This document shows positions 45,621 to 52,967 of a stretch of DNA of 64,000 nt, in pieces. The DNA lies in NCBI RefSeq assembly GCF_021390195.1, contig NZ_CP090003.1, positions 3,927,501-3,991,500 on the forward strand, written 5' to 3'. How positions within the stretch are numbered: the first letter of the stretch is position 1; every line of letters begins with the position of its first letter. Source of the stretch: Flagellimonas sp. CMM7. GTDB taxonomy: Bacteria > Bacteroidota > Bacteroidia > Flavobacteriales > Flavobacteriaceae. Below the pieces are notes generated by a model. That model did not search any database. It saw only the letters and a list, made by a program, of their open reading frames with translations, and was not told where the DNA came from. The position numbers and the translations under genes are program-made.

Positions 45621-46025
45621 ATGCAACTTACCAAAAACTTTTATAAGATTGAATTTGAGAGTCGTGATGGGGCCAAGATGCCGGACCATGTGCTCCAGAA
45701 TATAAAGGAACTTGCCGATAATCTTCAAAAGGTAAGGGATATATTGGCAGAAGCCATAAACATAAACAGTGGCTATAGAAGTGAAGCTCATAACAAAATT
45801 GTTGGTGGGGTGAAGAACTCACAGCATTTGTTGGGAAAAGCCGCTGATGTTTCCATGAAGAACTATACCTCTAAAGAACTTGCAGTTATTTTCGAAGATT
45901 TGATTTTAAATAGCGTTATAAAAGAAGGAGGACTGGGGCTTTACAATGGCTTTGTCCATTATGATATTAGGGGTACGCGTGCCCGTTGGAATCTTTCAAC
46001 CAAGTATAAGGATTTCTATAAGTAA
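45621..46025 (+). CDS. M15-family D-Ala-D-Ala carboxypeptidase/endolysin-like peptidase
   Basis: 134 residues, the length of a minimal M15_3 domain. Zinc ligands fit the family pattern SxHxxGxAxD: His69 and Asp76 in SQHLLGKAADVSM, with His113 in GFVHYDIRG. GYRSEAHNKIVGG is the usual segment before the motif. Such enzymes cut peptide cross-links in peptidoglycan. No signal peptide is present, so it needs a release route, as phage endolysins do, or it acts on internal substrates. It lies 56 bp after the patatin gene and 12 bp before the next gene. Confidence 0.85.
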   Translation: MQLTKNFYKIEFESRDGAKMPDHVLQNIKELADNLQKVRDILAEAININSGYRSEAHNKIVGGVKNSQHLLGKAADVSMKNYTSKELAVIFEDLILNSVIKEGGLGLYNGFVHYDIRGTRARWNLSTKYKDFYK

Positions 46026-46037
46026 ACAATAAATAAT

Positions 46038-46460
46038 ATGGCAGAAATTGAGATAAGCTTCAAATTAGAAGAAGAGAAAGCGAAGGTTTTTTTAAAAGTA
46101 TTGAGCAATGTGGGGCAAAATACCACGAATACTACTGTTAGACAGGTTATGAAGCATTTGCACCAAAACATAAAGAAAGATGTATGGGCCGAGGATTATA
46201 CAGAATCATTGCTCATCGCCAAACTTACCAAAGAGACAGGCGTAATAGGAATACATAAAAACTCTAGCCTAAAAAACTATGTAAGACTCAGTAATCATGC
46301 AATGATTCATTATGTTCCTAATTGGTGCAACATGGTTTTAAAAAAAGTTGCTGTTGCAGGGAATTTAGGTAAGCCTCCAAAGAAAATAACTCCCCAAGAG
46401 ACTGTAAAAACTAAAAAAGTATCAGACCTTATTAAATTGATTGTCAATGCACTTCCATAG
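46038..46460 (+). CDS. Unknown cytoplasmic protein of the patatin/M15 operon
   Basis: 140 residues, no signal peptide or membrane helix. The N-terminal ~100 residues look like a helical/strand domain (ISFKLEEEKAKVFLKVLSNV; VRQVMKHLHQNIKKDVW; YTESLLIAKLTKETGVIGIH). The tail is basic (LGKPPKKITPQETVKTKKVS). No family is recognised. The next gene starts inside its last codons, so the two are translationally coupled. Confidence 0.6.
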   Translation: MAEIEISFKLEEEKAKVFLKVLSNVGQNTTNTTVRQVMKHLHQNIKKDVWAEDYTESLLIAKLTKETGVIGIHKNSSLKNYVRLSNHAMIHYVPNWCNMVLKKVAVAGNLGKPPKKITPQETVKTKKVSDLIKLIVNALP

Positions 46461-47424
46461 GTTTCAACTTCGGATTTTATTAGCGTTCATATTTTTATTT
46501 TCGAATATAGGTCAAGCACAAGACCTTAAGTTTCAGGTAGGTCAATCTATCGGCAATGAAACTACAAAAAACAAGGCGGCAACTATTATTGCAAGTTTCC
46601 CTAGAGACTCTGTTAGCAATTCCCATAGTATTCAAGGGTTTCTAGAAGTTGGATTAAATTTTCCGGATAATACCGTAAAAAGCTATTCGATAAGTGCCTT
46701 CGCAGAAAAGCATAGTAATACATTAATAAGTAAAAGGCAAGATGTAACCCAATTTGGGGGGCAACTCACTTTTCATCTATGGGAAAAATCCCAATTCTTT
46801 TTATTCAAAAAATATAAAATTAGATTTTTAGGAACTGCCAGGTATTCTCATGACCATATTGCGGAAACAGATGGAGGTCAGTACTTATTGCACTTTAACC
46901 TTGCTCCAAAACTGGGGGGAGGAAACTTTGGAGATGCTTTTCTCAATATTGAAAATATTTATCCTGGGGATGAATATAAAAATTATCAGAGCGACCCAAA
47001 TAATGAAAATCCTGATCCAAAGAAAAGATTCCCTTCTGATTTTATTCAATTTTCCAGTTCACATACTTTAGGTGTTGAATATATTTCGAATGAAGAATTG
47101 TTGTTGGGAAACCTTGCTTATACAATCAATATTTATCCATTAAGTGGATTATTGTATCGTACATTTGAGCAATATCGTATGTTACAATTCTCTTTTGGAA
47201 TTGATAATCGATTTAATATTAATTCTCAAAATACGGAACTCTTTATAGGTAGCTTGCTCACAGGGTCTGCAGGAGTTAATTTTTTAATTAATGAAGAAAA
47301 AGGGTATCAACTGGGCTTAGTGTATTCTTATCAGGAAGGGGGACATGCTTTGCAAGGCCTCTCTGACCAAGTATTCTCGCAGTTGGTATTAAGCGCTAGG
47401 CTAGTATTGGATAATTCAAAATAA
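46447..47424 (+). CDS. Exported outer-membrane-like beta-rich protein
   Basis: The ATG at 46447 overlaps the previous gene by 14 bp and begins a signal peptide (LRILLAFIFLFSNIGQAQ). The ~300-residue mature part alternates aromatic strands (FLEVGLNFPDNTVKSYSISA, TQFGGQLTFHLWEKSQFFLF, YLLHFNLAPKLGGGNFGD) and ends in a strand (VLSARLVLDNSK). It resembles an outer-membrane barrel but no family is recognised. It is the last gene of the operon and the only one besides the lipoprotein with an export signal. Confidence 0.6.
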   Translation: MHFHRFQLRILLAFIFLFSNIGQAQDLKFQVGQSIGNETTKNKAATIIASFPRDSVSNSHSIQGFLEVGLNFPDNTVKSYSISAFAEKHSNTLISKRQDVTQFGGQLTFHLWEKSQFFLFKKYKIRFLGTARYSHDHIAETDGGQYLLHFNLAPKLGGGNFGDAFLNIENIYPGDEYKNYQSDPNNENPDPKKRFPSDFIQFSSSHTLGVEYISNEELLLGNLAYTINIYPLSGLLYRTFEQYRMLQFSFGIDNRFNINSQNTELFIGSLLTGSAGVNFLINEEKGYQLGLVYSYQEGGHALQGLSDQVFSQLVLSARLVLDNSK

Positions 47425-47534
47425 TGAGTACCGATTTTAGTTAAGAACGGTTAGAAACTGCCACTTTTTAAATTGTAATTCTTTTAAAAAGGAATTCCTA
47501 TTATTATTTACAAGTTTCTCGAGCATCGTGTACC

Positions 47535-47542
47535 TATCTTTG
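47535..47542 (+). promoter_or_regulatory. -7 element of the DEAD-box helicase gene
   Basis: TATCTTTG is a perfect TAnnTTTG located 14 bp before the ATG at 47557, so the leader is very short. GTTTC at ~47514-47518 is a weak -33 candidate. Confidence 0.5.
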
Positions 47543-47556
47543 CTCAAATCTATTTT

Positions 47557-48888
47557 ATGTCAAAAGAGTTTTCCGATTTAGGAGTTAACGAACAAATACA
47601 GCAAACTTTAGTTGATTTAAATATTTCTGTTCCAACAGATATTCAAAAGAAAACGATTCCAATTCTATTAAATCAAAAAGAAGATGTAGTTGCTTTGGCA
47701 AAAACGGGAACGGGTAAAACTGCAGCTTTCGGGTTGCCTTTACTGCAATTGATTGATTCAGAAAATACCGAAGTACAAGCAGTAATATTGGCTCCCACAC
47801 GAGAATTAGGACAACAGATCTATACCAACCTAGTTTCTTTTACCGCTCATGGTCCATCAATTTCTATTGCGGCTGTCTGTGGTGGTATTCCCATTAAACC
47901 TCAAATAGAACGCTTAAAAACGACAACACATATTGTTGTGGCAACACCCGGGCGACTAATTGATTTGGTACAGCGTAAGGCGGTAAACATTCAAAACTTA
48001 AAGTATTTGGTCTTGGATGAAGCTGATGAGATGGTAAGCGTATTAAAAAAGGACTTGGATGTTATTGCAAAAGAAATTCCCAAATCTAGAAGAACCCTTT
48101 TGTTTACCGCGACCATGCCAGGCACTGTAAAACAATTGGTGCAGAATTATATGTCAAAACATGTAGTGCACTTGGAGGCAAACATGAAGAAGATGGGCCA
48201 TCAAGGTATCGATCATCAATTTGTTGTGGTAGAACCTATAGAAAAGCTAGAAGTATTGCTTCACTTTCTAAATTCTAAAGAAGGGGAAAGAGGTATTATT
48301 TTCTGTAAAACCAAAGCGGCGGTTAATAAACTTGCTAAGAAACTGTCTATGAACAAATTCTCATCTGGTGCTATCCATGGTAGTTTAACCCAAGGAATAC
48401 GGGATCGAATCATGGGACAGTTTAGAGAAGGTTATATTGATATTCTGGTAGCTACTGATTTAGCAGCTCGGGGTATTGATGTTAAGGAAATATCATATGT
48501 TGTTAATTATCATCTGCCAGATACGTATGAAGCTTATGTGCATCGAAGTGGTAGAACTGCTAGGGCAGGGGCGAAGGGGCTCTCTTTAAGTATCATACAG
48601 CAAGAGGAGGTAATGGATATTCCTGATTTGCAAGAAGAGTTAGGGCTGGTTTTTAGGGAATATAAAAAACAGGATGCAGAAAATAGAGAAGAAATCAATC
48701 TGGTTTTATGGGCTAAAAAAATATTCAAGACCAAGCCAAACCGAAATGTTTCCAATAAGACCAAAGAAAACATAAAAACCATATTTCATCATTTGACCAA
48801 GGAAGAATTGATAGAAAAAGTTTTGGCCGATCATGTAGCACAGAATTCGAGCATCATTTCTAAAAAAACAATTTCTTCAAAGAAGTGA
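47557..48888 (+). CDS. DEAD-box ATP-dependent RNA helicase
   Basis: 443 residues with all helicase motifs in order: Q motif (PTDIQKKTIP), motif I AKTGTGKTAAFG, Ia PTRELGQQ, TPGRL, motif II DEADEM, motif III FTATMPG (Thr replacing the usual Ser), IIFCKTKAAV, motif V VATDLAARGIDV and motif VI HRSGRTARAG. A ~75-residue Lys-rich tail (KKIFKTKPNRNVSNKTKENI) should contact RNA. It unwinds RNA in the cytoplasm during ribosome assembly, decay or cold growth. It faces a half-length helicase-like gene tail to tail. Confidence 0.95.
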   Translation: MSKEFSDLGVNEQIQQTLVDLNISVPTDIQKKTIPILLNQKEDVVALAKTGTGKTAAFGLPLLQLIDSENTEVQAVILAPTRELGQQIYTNLVSFTAHGPSISIAAVCGGIPIKPQIERLKTTTHIVVATPGRLIDLVQRKAVNIQNLKYLVLDEADEMVSVLKKDLDVIAKEIPKSRRTLLFTATMPGTVKQLVQNYMSKHVVHLEANMKKMGHQGIDHQFVVVEPIEKLEVLLHFLNSKEGERGIIFCKTKAAVNKLAKKLSMNKFSSGAIHGSLTQGIRDRIMGQFREGYIDILVATDLAARGIDVKEISYVVNYHLPDTYEAYVHRSGRTARAGAKGLSLSIIQQEEVMDIPDLQEELGLVFREYKKQDAENREEINLVLWAKKIFKTKPNRNVSNKTKENIKTIFHHLTKEELIEKVLADHVAQNSSIISKKTISSKK

Positions 48889-48991
48889 TACTTATCATTG
48901 ATGTTTTTGCTGTTTGGACTTACAGAGCAAAAAAAACCGATGAATAAATTGGAAAAAGGAGGTTGAAAAATTGAAGCAGTGTATAATGGGA

Positions 48992-49616
48992 TTACACGTT
49001 CTCTTCTATTTTAACATACCGAGCACGTTCCATAAAATATTCCTCTAAGCGTTTTAGTTTGGGATGTAGGTTTTCTGAGTATACAACATACTGACATTTT
49101 TTTATGCTTTCTGTAGTGGCAGTCATAGCTGTGTATGCACTTTGTTGTATTAAAAAATCAGCATCATCTATACTACATATTTTTAATTCTGAAATGCTTA
49201 CTCCATTATTTAAAAATAGTTTGTGAATCATTTTTGGAGTGGTAATAAGAACATCAATTCCCATATAAATCTCCGACTTTTGAACATCTATATGTAATTC
49301 TTCATAACTGGCATAAACCCTTAGCGAGCTGTACTTGGCGTAGTTGAAAAATGCATCGTACAGTTCTAAGACTTTACTTTTGTTTTCAACAATAACAAGA
49401 GCTCTTGGAGCGTCCCCGACGGCCTCGCACTTTAACTTATGCAAGGTTGTGAGTATTAAGGCCGTAGTCTTTCCGCTATCTTTTGGAGCAGTGCAGAAAA
49501 CATTGGCCCCACTTTTTATAATGGGGATGCTTTTTTTTTTGAAAAGGAGTAGGACTTTCTATGGAAAAGCGTTCTAAAGCTTCAAGCAAATGGGGATGTA
49601 ATTTTTTAAATGGCAT
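48992..49616 (-). pseudogene. Half-length DEAD-box-like gene broken at an A10 tract
   Basis: Reading from ATG 49616, codons continue as an RNA-helicase N-terminal domain (PTPFQKK) until ten consecutive A (T10 on the plus strand, 49531-49540). Beyond that the protein continues only in another frame (SIPIIKSGANVFCTAPKDSG, then KTTALILTTLHKLKC) and ends at 48992. Nine A instead of ten would restore one ~207-residue frame. The reconstructed product has an APKDSGKT P-loop and a degenerate IDDAD box, and lacks the second RecA domain. It may be a pseudogene, an artefact of a homopolymer miscount, or a gene read by polymerase or ribosome slippage on A10. The 150-residue frame 48992-49444 is its downstream part. 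Confidence 0.75.
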
Positions 49617-49701
49617 ACCTTTTAAATAATGAAATTGTACTGTGAAACCTTAGTGTTTTGAAAATGTAAATATACTATCAAAGAATAGGAAATCAGCTTG
49701 T

Positions 49702-50040
49702 CTATTCATCTGTCATATCCAGTTCAATGTCTTTACTCCATGCACATAACTGATTTAGTATAGGTAACAGTCTTTCCCCTTTTTCCGTTAAGGAATATTC
49801 CACTCTAGGCGGAATTTCGGCATAAGATTCCCTAATCACAATTCCCCTGAGTTCCATTTCCTTCAATTGGTTGGCTAGAACCTTTCTGCTTATTTTATCT
49901 ATTCGAATGGCCAGTTCTCCGAATCTGAGTTTTCGATTCGCCAACATATATACGATTATTGAGGTCCATTTGTTTCCAATGATATTCATGGAATGTGTAA
50001 TGGGACAATCGTTGGGGTTCTCTATTAATTTTCTTGCCAT
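49702..50040 (-). CDS. HxlR-family winged-helix regulator
   Basis: 112 residues from the ATG at 50040. The open frame extends to a TTG at 50076, but a good promoter (50074-50104) places transcription start near 50067, supporting the ATG. HxlR hallmarks are the conserved Cys in NDCPITHSMNIIGNKW, the winged HTH (RFGELAIRIDKISRKVLANQ, LKEMELRGIVIRE) and VEYSLTEKGERLLP. HxlR proteins often sense electrophiles or redox state through the Cys. It is divergent from the ene-reductase gene, with repeated operators between, so it likely regulates that operon and itself. Confidence 0.9.
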   Translation of the reverse strand: MARKLIENPNDCPITHSMNIIGNKWTSIIVYMLANRKLRFGELAIRIDKISRKVLANQLKEMELRGIVIRESYAEIPPRVEYSLTEKGERLLPILNQLCAWSKDIELDMTDE

Positions 50041-50073
50041 ATTAGTTACCTTTTGGTTACTACTTTCTTGCGA

Positions 50074-50104
50074 CAAACTTACAATAATATCTTTTGTAAA
50101 CCAA
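50074..50104 (-). promoter_or_regulatory. Promoter of the HxlR gene
   Basis: On the minus strand TTG (50102-50104), 20 bp, then TAAGTTTG (50074-50081): a full match. The predicted start near 50067 leaves a ~27-nt leader before the ATG at 50040. Confidence 0.6.
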
Positions 50105-50111
50105 TATTAGT

Positions 50112-50119
50112 TACTTTTG
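50112..50119 (+). promoter_or_regulatory. -7 element of the ene-reductase operon
   Basis: TACTTTTG is a full TAnnTTTG match inside the second operator copy. TTTTG at 50092-50096 is the nearest -33-like sequence, at short spacing (15 bp). Confidence 0.5.
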
Positions 50120-50145
50120 GAAACTAATTAGATAAATATATTTTA

Positions 50146-51213
50146 ATGAACGTATTTGAACCACAGATTTTAGGAGAAATAAGCCTGAATAATAAAATAG
50201 TAATGGCTCCATTGACCAGATCAAGAGCCATTAACAATGTTCCAAACGAACTAATGGCAAAGTATTATCAACAGAGAGCGAGCGCTGGGCTAATTATTAC
50301 TGAAGGAACCTCTCCATCTCCCAATGGTATTGGTTACCCCCGTATTCCAGGAGCCTATTCCGATGCACAAATTGAGGGCTGGAAGAAAATTGCTGATGCA
50401 GTACATTCTGAAGGAGGCAAAATATTTGTACAATTGATGCATACCGGCAGAATTACTGCTAAGGCGAATATGCCAGAAGGCAGTATCACACTAGCGCCAT
50501 CAGCTATTCAGGCTGCGGGTGAAATGTTTACTGAGAACGGATTGGTTGCCCATGAAGTTCCAAAAGCTATGACGCAACAAGAAATCCAGACTACTCAAAA
50601 TGAGTATGCATTGGCTGCAAAACGTCTTGTAAATGAAGCAGGGGTAGATGGTATAGAGTTACATGCAGCTAATGGATATTTACTCAATCAATTTATAAAC
50701 CCCAAGTCTAACCAAAGAGAAGATGATTATGGCGGCAGTATAGAGAACAGAAGTAGGTTTGTGTTGGAAACCGCTGAAAAAGTGGTGAATGAAATAGGGG
50801 AGGACAAAGTTGGTATCCGTCTTTCACCCTACGGCGCATTCAACGATATGCAATCAGATTATGAGGCACTGGAAGATACCTTTATTTATCTATCCCAAGA
50901 GTTATCAAAAATAAACCTGGCCTATATTCATGTCGTAGATCAAAGAGTGGCATTTGGAGCTCCTGATTTTACCATAAACATTAAAAAAATCATTAAAGAG
51001 AATTTTAAAGGAATTATAATCTCTGGTGGTGATGTTAACACTTTGGAAAAGGCAGAAGCTGTTTTGGAAAGTGGTTTGGATCTGGTTTATGTCGGCAGGC
51101 CTTTTATATCCAATCCCAATTTGGTAGAAAAACTGCAAAAAGAATTGGAGTTGGTGGCTCCTGATTTTGATACCTTCTATACCCCAGGTGAAAAAGGATA
51201 TACGGATTATTAA
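50146..51213 (+). CDS. Old-yellow-enzyme ene-reductase (NADH:flavin oxidoreductase)
   Basis: 355 residues, an (alpha/beta)8 FMN flavoprotein. It has VMAPLTRSRA at the first strand, GLIITEGTSPSPNG, FVQLMHTGR, the His-Asn substrate pair in GIELHAANGYLLNQF, NQREDDYGGSIENRSRF, and an FMN-phosphate region ending VYVGRPFISNP. It reduces activated alkenes such as enals, enones and nitro compounds with NAD(P)H in the cytoplasm. It is divergent from an HxlR regulator and followed 21 bp later by a Rid-family gene, consistent with an electrophile-response operon. The group matches NemA-type alkene reductases. Confidence 0.93.
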   Translation: MNVFEPQILGEISLNNKIVMAPLTRSRAINNVPNELMAKYYQQRASAGLIITEGTSPSPNGIGYPRIPGAYSDAQIEGWKKIADAVHSEGGKIFVQLMHTGRITAKANMPEGSITLAPSAIQAAGEMFTENGLVAHEVPKAMTQQEIQTTQNEYALAAKRLVNEAGVDGIELHAANGYLLNQFINPKSNQREDDYGGSIENRSRFVLETAEKVVNEIGEDKVGIRLSPYGAFNDMQSDYEALEDTFIYLSQELSKINLAYIHVVDQRVAFGAPDFTINIKKIIKENFKGIIISGGDVNTLEKAEAVLESGLDLVYVGRPFISNPNLVEKLQKELELVAPDFDTFYTPGEKGYTDY

Positions 51214-51234
51214 TTGAAAACAAAGGAATAGGAT

Positions 51235-51690
51235 ATGAATGCGATTGAAAATCTATCAAAACTTAAATTGGAACTGCCCGAGGTATCAACTCCGGGTGGC
51301 TCTTATGTTTCGGTAAACGTTAGGGGAAATATAGCCTATGTTGCTATCCAATTCCCAATCAAGAATGGCGATTTTTTTTACCAGGGAAGATTAGGAAAAG
51401 AATTATCAACCGAAGAGGGTTATAAAGCTATGGAAATGTGCGCCTTAAATGTTTTGGCGCAAATCGATAAAAAGGTTGGCTTTGAGAAGGTGGTTGGCTT
51501 AAATCATATGGATGTGTATTTTCAAGCAGGTGAAAATTGGGATGAGGCACCAAAAGTTGTAGATGGTGCCTCTGATTTATTTTTAAAGGTTTTGGGAGAA
51601 CAGGGCAGGCACTCACGAGCTATTTTTGGAGTGCAAAAGTTGCCCTTCAATTTTAGTGTAGGACTAACTACTTCCTTTACCATACAATAA
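51235..51690 (+). CDS. Rid/YjgF-family protein
   Basis: 151 residues, the length of the longer Rid subgroup (YjgF-like endoribonuclease group). It has a VNVRGNIAYVAIQFP strand, GKELSTEEGYKAMEMCALNV, and VVGLNHMDVYFQAG, with a closing HSRAIFGVQKLPFNFSV. RidA proteins hydrolyse reactive enamine/imine intermediates; this subgroup has not been well characterised, and the usual catalytic Arg corresponds to SRAIFG here. Partnership with an ene-reductase suggests clearance of reactive carbonyl/imine compounds. Its stop abuts the convergent PD40 gene. Confidence 0.85.
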   Translation: MNAIENLSKLKLELPEVSTPGGSYVSVNVRGNIAYVAIQFPIKNGDFFYQGRLGKELSTEEGYKAMEMCALNVLAQIDKKVGFEKVVGLNHMDVYFQAGENWDEAPKVVDGASDLFLKVLGEQGRHSRAIFGVQKLPFNFSVGLTTSFTIQ

Positions 51691-52575
51691 TCATTGTTGA
51701 AAAGCTTTGGTACTGACCCAATAAATATCTTGATTACTAGTGTAAAGAAAGTATTTTCCATCCTTGGTTACCCAAGGACATAATTCGTGCTTTTCAGTAT
51801 TTATTGGGTTCTTTAGACTCTTTGCGTTGGACCATTCTCCATTTTCTTGTTTATGGCTTATGTAAAGATCTCCTCTGCCCAACCCTTCAGGCCTTATCGA
51901 ACAGAAAATGATATAGGATTTATCTGGTGCTATAAAAACATCAGCTTCATAGGCATTTGTATTTATGGCGCCACTAAGTCTTGTGGATTTCTGGAATATT
52001 CCGTTTTTTTCTTCAGACGAATAAATGTCATAATCACCTTGATTCCCTTCTTTAGCATTTTTGTTTGAAGAATAATACATGGTGCCATCAGAAGCAAAAG
52101 AAATGTAATATTCGTTTTTGGATGAGTTGATCATGTTTCCTGCGTTTATTGGTTCAGACCAGCCATCTGTACTTCTTTGAGAGTACCATATATCGTAATC
52201 GCCTGTCTTTTCCCCATTCTTAGGTCTATCAGAAATGTAGTACAGCCTCTTTTCATCTGGAGAAAGCATAGGGTCATTATAACCATACGTTGCATCCCCT
52301 ATAATGGTTTTGGGTGTGGTCCAAGAACCATTATCCAATTTTGAGTATCGTATTTCAGCCTTTCCATTTACTTCTACCGCAAAGAAAAACTCCGAGCCAT
52401 TCGCAGAAAAAATAGAACCAAACTCGGATCTGTTCTCTTGGGAAACTACTCCTGGAGCAAATATTCTTGGTGTATTGGTTGGCAACTCTCCGCCAAGATG
52501 GTAAAGATGCGTTTGCGCGCTCAAAGCGCTGCTACAAAAGTAAAAGAAGGATACTATCTGTGTGATTCTTTTCAT
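51691..52575 (-). CDS. Exported PD40/WD40-like propeller protein
   Basis: The ATG at 52575 gives 294 residues with signal MKRITQIVSFFYFCSSALSAQ; the longer frame to 52602 is unlikely. The mature part is a six-bladed PD40 propeller: ENRSEFGSIFSANGSEFFF, YNDPMLSPDEKRLYYISDR, EYYISFASDGTMYYSSN, EADVFIAPDKSYIIFCSIRP, GRGDLYISHKQENGEWSNAK, HELCPWVTKDGKYFLYTSN. These are shared with the lipoprotein at 61036 and the C-terminus at 61884, so the three form a local paralogue group. PD40 propellers bind peptides or glycans; catalysis is not evident. A perfect 26-bp palindrome lies just upstream. Confidence 0.8.
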   Translation of the reverse strand: MKRITQIVSFFYFCSSALSAQTHLYHLGGELPTNTPRIFAPGVVSQENRSEFGSIFSANGSEFFFAVEVNGKAEIRYSKLDNGSWTTPKTIIGDATYGYNDPMLSPDEKRLYYISDRPKNGEKTGDYDIWYSQRSTDGWSEPINAGNMINSSKNEYYISFASDGTMYYSSNKNAKEGNQGDYDIYSSEEKNGIFQKSTRLSGAINTNAYEADVFIAPDKSYIIFCSIRPEGLGRGDLYISHKQENGEWSNAKSLKNPINTEKHELCPWVTKDGKYFLYTSNQDIYWVSTKAFQQ

Positions 52576-52967
52576 TTTATGGGTTTTTAGATTGACATTC
52601 AATGACTACTTAATATTAAGTAGTCATAAAATTGCGAAATGTTACGTTTGCTTTACATTTTTCTTATAAAAACCCTGCAAAAAGTAAGTCTGGCACTAAT
52701 GCATATCCTACAAATTTTCAAGTTACAGCGATTCTAGAATATCATTTTGATCAGGTTATTGGAGATTAAATTTCCAGAAATCGGTTTGTTTCCTATCTTA
52801 ATAATGATGATTTCATATGGCTGAAGTATACTGTTTCGCTTCACCTTTAAAAACATACCGCTTCACCATGTTTTAATAAAGGTTTAGCCATTCATGGTTC
52901 AATTTGTTTGTTGCTTTGACGAAAAAATATACCAGTTATGGAACATTTAACTTTTAAAACAAAACAA
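52576..52967. other. Divergent noncoding region with a perfect palindrome
   Basis: This gap lies between the PD40 gene (minus) and the serine hydrolase lipoprotein (plus). The palindrome at 52602-52627 is the main feature. I see no gene in the remaining ~340 bp, which are AT-rich, and no full TAnnTTTG match near the serine hydrolase start. Confidence 0.5.
52602..52627. promoter_or_regulatory. Perfect 26-bp palindrome, candidate operator
   Basis: The sequence reads identically on both strands over 26 bp, with half-site ATGACTACTTAAT. It lies 27 bp upstream of the PD40 ATG, so it is well placed to bind a dimeric regulator. There is no unpaired loop, so an RNA terminator is unlikely. The first ten bases (ATGACTACTT) also occur at 14451-14460 near the PHB-depolymerase-like gene, where the palindrome is not complete. 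Confidence 0.6.

Larger units (their letters stand above)
50041..50128. promoter_or_regulatory. Repeated ATTAGTTAC operator in the HxlR/ene-reductase region
   Basis: ATTAGTTACCTTTTGG (50041-50056) recurs as ATTAGTTACTTTTGG (50106-50120), 65 bp apart. The second copy is also half of a perfect inverted repeat, ATTAGTT (50106-50112)/AACTAAT (50122-50128). The first lies in the HxlR leader and the second over the -7 box of the ene-reductase promoter, as expected for an autoregulated repressor. Confidence 0.65.

Noticed and set aside
43873..46025. Patatin plus M15 as a CBASS/CapV-type defence operon
   Set aside because: No CD-NTase, TIR, STING or other known sensor gene lies in the operon, and a patatin alone is not sufficient. 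I kept only the general operon observation.
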